From the NCBI GenBank assembly GCA_030673085.1, contig DAOVFE010000025.1, forward strand, positions 1 to 10,695: a DNA stretch of 10,695 nucleotides, given 5' to 3'. The first letter of the stretch is position 1. Each line of letters begins with the position of its first letter. The notes beneath the pieces are model-generated. The model saw nothing but the letters and a program-made list of their open reading frames with translations, was not told the origin of the DNA and did not search any database. A program made the position numbers and the translations under genes. Positions 7,641 to 10,695 of this stretch are shown here, one piece after another. This DNA comes from Anaerolineales bacterium. Its GTDB lineage: Bacteria > Chloroflexota > Anaerolineae > Anaerolineales > E44-bin32.

Positions 7641-8985
7641 TTTGCTCTAGCTTCCTTATAACTTTTGCTGGAACGCCAACGACCAGGCTGCTATCAGGAA
7701 CGTCATGCTTAACAACTGAGCCAGCGCCGGTTATGGCATCTTCGCCTACTTGCACGGGGGCGACAAGCATTGTTCCGCTGCCAATAAAAGCCCTCGCACC
7801 AATCTCTGTATGATGCTTTTGCTTACCATCATAATTGCAGGTGATCGTGCCAGCGCCAATGTTGACCTCATCACCGACGGTGGCATCGCCGATATACGAA
7901 ACGTGTCCCATCTTGACGCCCGGCCCGAGAGTGCTGTTTTTAACCTCGCCAAAGTTCCCCATGTGGACTCCTTGCATCAGATGAGCCCCTTTTCGAAGGT
8001 GGGCAAATGGGCCAGCATCAACATCATCCTCAAGGATTGCGCCCTCCATGACCGAAGATTCAATCTTGCAGCGATCACCGATACTTGTATCCCGAATAAT
8101 ACTATTTGGGCCAATTCGACAAGCGCTTCCAATAATCGTTTTCCCTTCTAAATGCGTGTTGGGCAAGATTATCGTATCACTCCCCAATGCTACCTCCGGC
8201 CCAATATAGGTATTGGCCGGATCGACGATCGTAACTCCAGCTAACATCCACTGGCTATTGATACGCCGTTGCAGAGCCGCATGAGCTTCGGCCAAATGCA
8301 CCCGTGTATTAACCCCGATAAGTTCATCCTCATCATCGACTATTACTGACGCTACAGCGCCGCCATCTTCAACCGCCATTGCTACCATATCGGTTAGATA
8401 ATATTCACCCTTAACCGATTTCGGAAGCCGCGGCAGGTTTTCCCATAGCCAATCAGCTCTAAAACAGTAGGTCCCAGCGTTATATTCTTTGATTTCAAGT
8501 TGCTCGGTTGTGGCGTCTGCTTCTTCTACAATGCCAATCACCTCTCCCGAGTTGTTGTGTATAATCCGGCCAAACCCGCGAGGATTATCGGAAATAAGTG
8601 TCAACAAGGCAATTCTTGCCTCGCTCTCTTCTTGAGCTTTAATCAAACGTTTCAATGTTTCTATTCGCAAAAGCGGCATATCCGCATAAGTCACCAATAT
8701 CAGATCGGATTTGCCCTGTAGGACCTTCTTGGCTTGCATAACAGCATGCCCAGTCCCCAGCCGTTCAGGCTGCTCGACAAAGGCGGCTTGATTCTTGGCG
8801 ATTGCACGAATATCTTCCGCATCTGGCCCAATCACCAGCACGGGCTCCCTGCCTGTCGCTTCCCAGCCGGCATTTAATGCCCACTGAATGAGCGGATACC
8901 CCCCAAGGTCATGAAGGACTTTTGCAGATTCACTCTTCATACGCGTGCCCATACCGGCCGCGAGAATCACCGATGCACAGACCAT
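7633..8985 (-). CDS. glmU: Bifunctional GlmU: glucosamine-1-P acetyltransferase / UDP-GlcNAc pyrophosphorylase
   Basis: Makes UDP-N-acetylglucosamine, the precursor of peptidoglycan, from glucosamine-1-phosphate, acetyl-CoA and UTP. The 450-residue length is normal. The N-terminal uridyltransferase domain (1 to about 228) has the nucleotide loop LAAGMGTRM (8-16), K22, LGTGHA (76-81), the metal-binding D102 in YADMPLL, GFGR (137-140) and N226 in GVNTR. The C-terminal left-handed beta-helix has hexapeptide repeats. The acetyltransferase residues are in place: R331, K349, H361 (the likely base, in GHVSYIGD), Y364, N375 and NYD (384-386). The residue before LGTGHA is Arg where E. coli has the uracil-contacting Gln76. 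The ATG is preceded by AGGAG (8996-8992) six bases upstream, a strong site. It is the first gene of the overlapping glmU - CBS/CorC - cdd cluster and lies 161 bases after tRNA-Gln. Confidence 0.98.
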   Translation of the reverse strand: MVCASVILAAGMGTRMKSESAKVLHDLGGYPLIQWALNAGWEATGREPVLVIGPDAEDIRAIAKNQAAFVEQPERLGTGHAVMQAKKVLQGKSDLILVTYADMPLLRIETLKRLIKAQEESEARIALLTLISDNPRGFGRIIHNNSGEVIGIVEEADATTEQLEIKEYNAGTYCFRADWLWENLPRLPKSVKGEYYLTDMVAMAVEDGGAVASVIVDDEDELIGVNTRVHLAEAHAALQRRINSQWMLAGVTIVDPANTYIGPEVALGSDTIILPNTHLEGKTIIGSACRIGPNSIIRDTSIGDRCKIESSVMEGAILEDDVDAGPFAHLRKGAHLMQGVHMGNFGEVKNSTLGPGVKMGHVSYIGDATVGDEVNIGAGTITCNYDGKQKHHTEIGARAFIGSGTMLVAPVQVGEDAITGAGSVVKHDVPDSSLVVGVPAKVIRKLEQSD

Positions 8986-9048
8986 CGCTCACTCCTGGTT
9001 AAATAAAATCTGGATGAAGGATTATCAAAGCAGTCCAATGGTAAGAAC

Positions 9049-9071
9049 GGCTCAATCAGCGATCTTGAGCC
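9049..9071. repeat. Perfect 7-base stem-loop between tRNA-Gln and glmU
   Basis: GGCTCAA (9049-9055) and TTGAGCC (9065-9071) pair perfectly around a 9-base loop. Transcribed from the minus strand it comes after tRNA-Gln and before glmU. The following bases are GTTCTTACC, only weakly U-rich, so it may be a poor terminator, a processing signal, or a leader hairpin of glmU. Confidence 0.4.
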
Positions 9072-9095
9072 AAGAGGATTATGGGGTTTATCTAG

Positions 9096-9111
9096 TGAAG
9101 ATTCGTCTTCA
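9096..9111. repeat. Perfect 6-base stem with tetraloop downstream of tRNA-Gln
   Basis: TGAAGA and TCTTCA form a perfect 6-base stem around a 4-base loop (CGAA on the transcribed minus strand, TTCG on the plus strand). It lies about 36 bases past the tRNA 3' end and 25 bases before the 9049-9071 stem-loop. No U-run follows directly. Confidence 0.35.
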
Positions 9112-9146
9112 GACACCAATTTCTTGTTATCCCGGACAGATTAAGG

Positions 9147-9217
9147 CTGGGGCGCCAGGACTCGAACCTGGATTAACGGATTCAAAGTCCGCTGTGCTAC
9201 CATTGCACCACACCCCA
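9147..9217 (-). tRNA. tRNA-Gln (anticodon UUG)
   Basis: A 71-base cloverleaf folds cleanly. The acceptor stem is TGGGGTG with CGCCCCA (one G-U pair), followed by discriminator G73. The D arm is GTGC-AATGGTA-GCAC. The anticodon arm GCGGA-CTTTGAA-TCCGT gives anticodon UUG, decoding glutamine. The variable loop is four bases (TAAT) and the T arm is CCAGG-TTCGAGT-CCTGG. The U1-A72 start of the acceptor fits bacterial tRNA-Gln. The 3' CCA is not encoded (CCT follows G73) and must be added by the nucleotidyltransferase. Confidence 0.97.
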
Positions 9218-9247
9218 TCGACTCCACTCTTACGAGAAGTGTCCTGA

Positions 9248-9256
9248 ATTGTAACA
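9248..9256 (-). promoter_or_regulatory. Extended -10 promoter for tRNA-Gln
   Basis: On the minus strand TGT precedes TACAAT (9253-9248), a five-of-six match to TATAAT with the TGN extension, about 30 bases before the tRNA 5' end. The only TTGACA-like hexamer upstream (TTGTCA) is 22 bases away, too far, so the extended -10 probably carries the promoter. A short 5' leader would be removed by RNase P. Confidence 0.5.
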
Positions 9257-9393
9257 TAAGTGATTGAAGAATGAATGACAAACTACCCCGCTTCTTCTAA
9301 TCGTTTTCTAAATCTCTATCTCCGAACTACAATAAAAGCAGCTAAATTCCAAGATTTCTTCATTGCTATTTTCCTGCTTTAATATCATGAGTC

Positions 9394-9460
9394 CACTAAA
9401 AAAACGCAGCCACCATTAGGAAAAAAGGGGTATATATGGCATTTGGGCTTTTTTTTAGTG
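9394..9460. terminator. Long A/T-flanked hairpin, possible bidirectional terminator
   Basis: CACT followed by seven A (9394-9404) pairs perfectly with seven T followed by AGTG (9450-9460), an 11-base outer stem. Inside, short G/C arms can also pair (AGCC 9408-9411 with GGCT 9446-9449, or GCCA 9409-9412 with TGGC 9437-9440). An A-tract, a G/C arm and then a T-tract is the shape of a bidirectional intrinsic terminator. In the minus direction it would end the M28-like transcript about 280 bases after its stop and isolate the tRNA. The 45-base interior is unusually long, and a small mobile-element remnant with terminal inverted repeats is an alternative. Confidence 0.4.
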
Positions 9461-9740
9461 CAGTCATATCATAGATTCGTAAACTCCGTGATCTCAAATT
9501 CGATAGCTGCCTACTTCCCGGATAGCACGTCTACATTGATGAAATCATAAACGGAAAGTTCCAGATTCGATCGAAGCGCACAACCGACTTCAGGGGAATC
9601 GTCCAAATATGCATACCAATGATCTATTCAACCCTAAAATGTTCTCATTTCGATCCTTTCCCCCTGTAGGAAATTCCTTTCTTGCTCGACAAGAATTGAT
9701 GAAATCGAATATCGCCTAAGCTTTTTAGATGCAAAGACAA

Positions 9741-10695
9741 CTAGTATTGCGTCTCCCGACCAAGTATCATCAACCCCAAGGACAGCGCTCGGCCGGCCTT
9801 TTCCAGCTTTTCTGCCGATACAGATTCCAGGGTATCCGCCGTTGTTCTTGAAGTCTCCTCCCATCCCTCCCAACTCAAGCCAATTCGGGGAGCCTCTTCG
9901 CCACTCTCGCGGCTACTGCCGGTACCGTAAATAACACTGACGTTCAACTCTTCGCCAGCGCGATTGGCCTTGACGCCCGTACGGCGGGCAGCCTCCTTAA
10001 AAAGGTCAGCCAGCCGCATACTCCCTCCTGACAAGAGCATTAAGCTGTCACCTTCGCCTGCTCCCATCCCTCTCAGTTCGATTATAGCTTCAACTTTCAT
10101 AAACTCGGAGAGACCAAATTTTGATTGAATGAGTTTCGAGACTTCTGGTCGAAATACCGAATTTCCACCCTCTAACCCTTCTCCGCTATAAGCCACAAAC
10201 AAAAATGTTTTATAGGGTTGATAACCCGATTCCCGCATCACGCGTATCGCCTCAAGCATCACACCTACTCCGCTGGCGTTGTCGTTAGCGCCCGGATAGG
10301 GTTTGCCCTCAGGACCAAGAGGAGGATTATCGTAGCGAGCCAGTACAACGATCAAGTGATCGTCCAGTTGGTGTCCTCTAACACCTGCGACGCCCGGTAA
10401 TTGTGCGATGACATGGCGGACCAATACCTTCTCCTCTATTTTCCCTTGCACTTCCATTTCCGCAACCACGCCGGTAGCAATGTCGATCACTTCATCTTGG
10501 TTCAATTGCTCATTTATAAGACGCAGCTCAGCCACTGTTTTGCCCGTGTCTTTAAGCAGACGATTTGCATTAGCTTCGGTGATCCATAATGTTGGCGCGT
10601 CTTGTCCTTGAGGGCGATTTGTTCCAAAAATGGACCAAGTGGGTTCACGCGATGATAATGTACAATTTTGCTGTAAGGCATTCGGGTCTTCAGCG
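9741..10695 (-). CDS. M28 aminopeptidase-like protein lacking most metal ligands (5' end cut by window edge)
   Basis: The frame stays open from the right edge to a TAG at 9741, at least 317 codons; the N terminus, any signal peptide and the true start are outside. A GTG at 10535 is internal, since the frame upstream encodes protein-like sequence (PTLWITEANANRLL), perhaps part of a PA-type insert. The M28 fold signature is clear: a VIAQLPG strand, GANDNASG (D at 10283-10281), FLFVAYSGE, and a closing TTADTLESVSAEKL. Yet the zinc site is broken. The first ligand His of the usual AHYD is Arg (ARYD, 10337-10335). The Glu pair is Glu-Gly (10178-10176). The third-site Asp is Arg (ELRG, 10073-10071). 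The last His before T-x-x-D-T is Arg (9848-9846). The conserved SDH is SRE. Only the bridging Asp and the general-base Glu remain. It is therefore likely not a metallopeptidase; a binding or structural role is an inference. Confidence 0.8.
   Translation of the reverse strand, partial: AEDPNALQQNCTLSSREPTWSIFGTNRPQGQDAPTLWITEANANRLLKDTGKTVAELRLINEQLNQDEVIDIATGVVAEMEVQGKIEEKVLVRHVIAQLPGVAGVRGHQLDDHLIVVLARYDNPPLGPEGKPYPGANDNASGVGVMLEAIRVMRESGYQPYKTFLFVAYSGEGLEGGNSVFRPEVSKLIQSKFGLSEFMKVEAIIELRGMGAGEGDSLMLLSGGSMRLADLFKEAARRTGVKANRAGEELNVSVIYGTGSSRESGEEAPRIGLSWEGWEETSRTTADTLESVSAEKLEKAGRALSLGLMILGRETQY

Larger units (their letters stand above)
9218..9740. other. Gene-free region between the M28-like gene and tRNA-Gln
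   Basis: About 520 bases with no credible coding frame on either strand. It contains the tRNA promoter (9248-9256), the long hairpin at 9394-9460, and two copies of ATTGATGAAATC (9535-9546 and 9695-9706) about 160 bases apart that may be chance. Short frames here lack family resemblance. I see no remnant of a recognisable gene. Confidence 0.5.

Noticed and set aside
8998..9040. A glmU promoter formed by TTGATA and TATTTA with a 17-base spacer
   Set aside because: The -10 matches only three of six bases and would place the start inside or next to the ribosome-binding site; glmU may be read from further upstream.
8945..9247. A 100-codon plus-strand open frame with the tail GAPGLEPGLTDSKSAV
   Set aside because: Its C-terminal part is the complement of tRNA-Gln translated as protein, a well-known false-gene pattern, and its start overlaps glmU antisense.
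9535..9706. Two copies of ATTGATGAAATC
   Set aside because: Short A/T-rich repeat in a gene-free region with no further shared flank; chance is a sufficient explanation.
9741..10535. GTG at 10535 as the start of the M28-like gene
   Set aside because: The same frame continues without a stop to the right edge and encodes plausible protein sequence, so the gene is longer and the GTG is internal.

Overview
This window looks like chromosomal DNA from an uncultured or environmental bacterium, most likely a member of Chloroflexota (Dehalococcoidia-like). That placement is an inference from three things: a single-chain alpha-beta glycyl-tRNA synthetase, a primase zinc ribbon with a CX3C second half and the CFGxCNEGGD signature, and the neighbourhood dnaG - glyQS - recO. 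Base composition is moderate (mid to high 40s % GC by eye). Every supported gene lies on the minus strand, so transcription runs from high to low coordinates. No insertion sequence, phage gene or CRISPR array was seen; this is mostly a housekeeping region.

Read in the direction of transcription, the layout is as follows. (1) 10695-9741: the 3' part of an M28-peptidase-like gene that has lost four of the five metal ligands. (2) 9740-9218: about 520 bases with no credible gene, holding a long A/T-flanked hairpin and the tRNA promoter. (3) 9217-9147: tRNA-Gln(UUG). (4) 8985-5948: a compact, overlapping cluster glmU - CBS/CorC-type membrane protein - cdd, with 8- and 14-base overlaps that suggest translational coupling. 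(5) A 175-base gap carrying an extended -10 promoter placed so close to recO that its mRNA is probably leaderless. (6) 5772-4987: recO. (7) A 249-base gap with a dyad-symmetric element and two consensus TATAAT boxes. (8) 4737-1732: fused glyQS. (9) A 298-base gap with two inverted repeats. (10) 1433-1: dnaG, cut by the left edge.

The genes cover core functions: replication priming (dnaG), recombination repair (recO), translation (glyQS, tRNA-Gln), cell-envelope precursor synthesis (glmU), pyrimidine salvage (cdd) and possibly divalent-cation homeostasis (the CBS/CorC protein). They do not form one pathway. No evident new defence or mobile system was found. The most unusual items are the inactive-looking M28 homologue, the leaderless recO promoter overlapped by a perfect GC-rich dyad, and the structured intergenic regions around glyQS.
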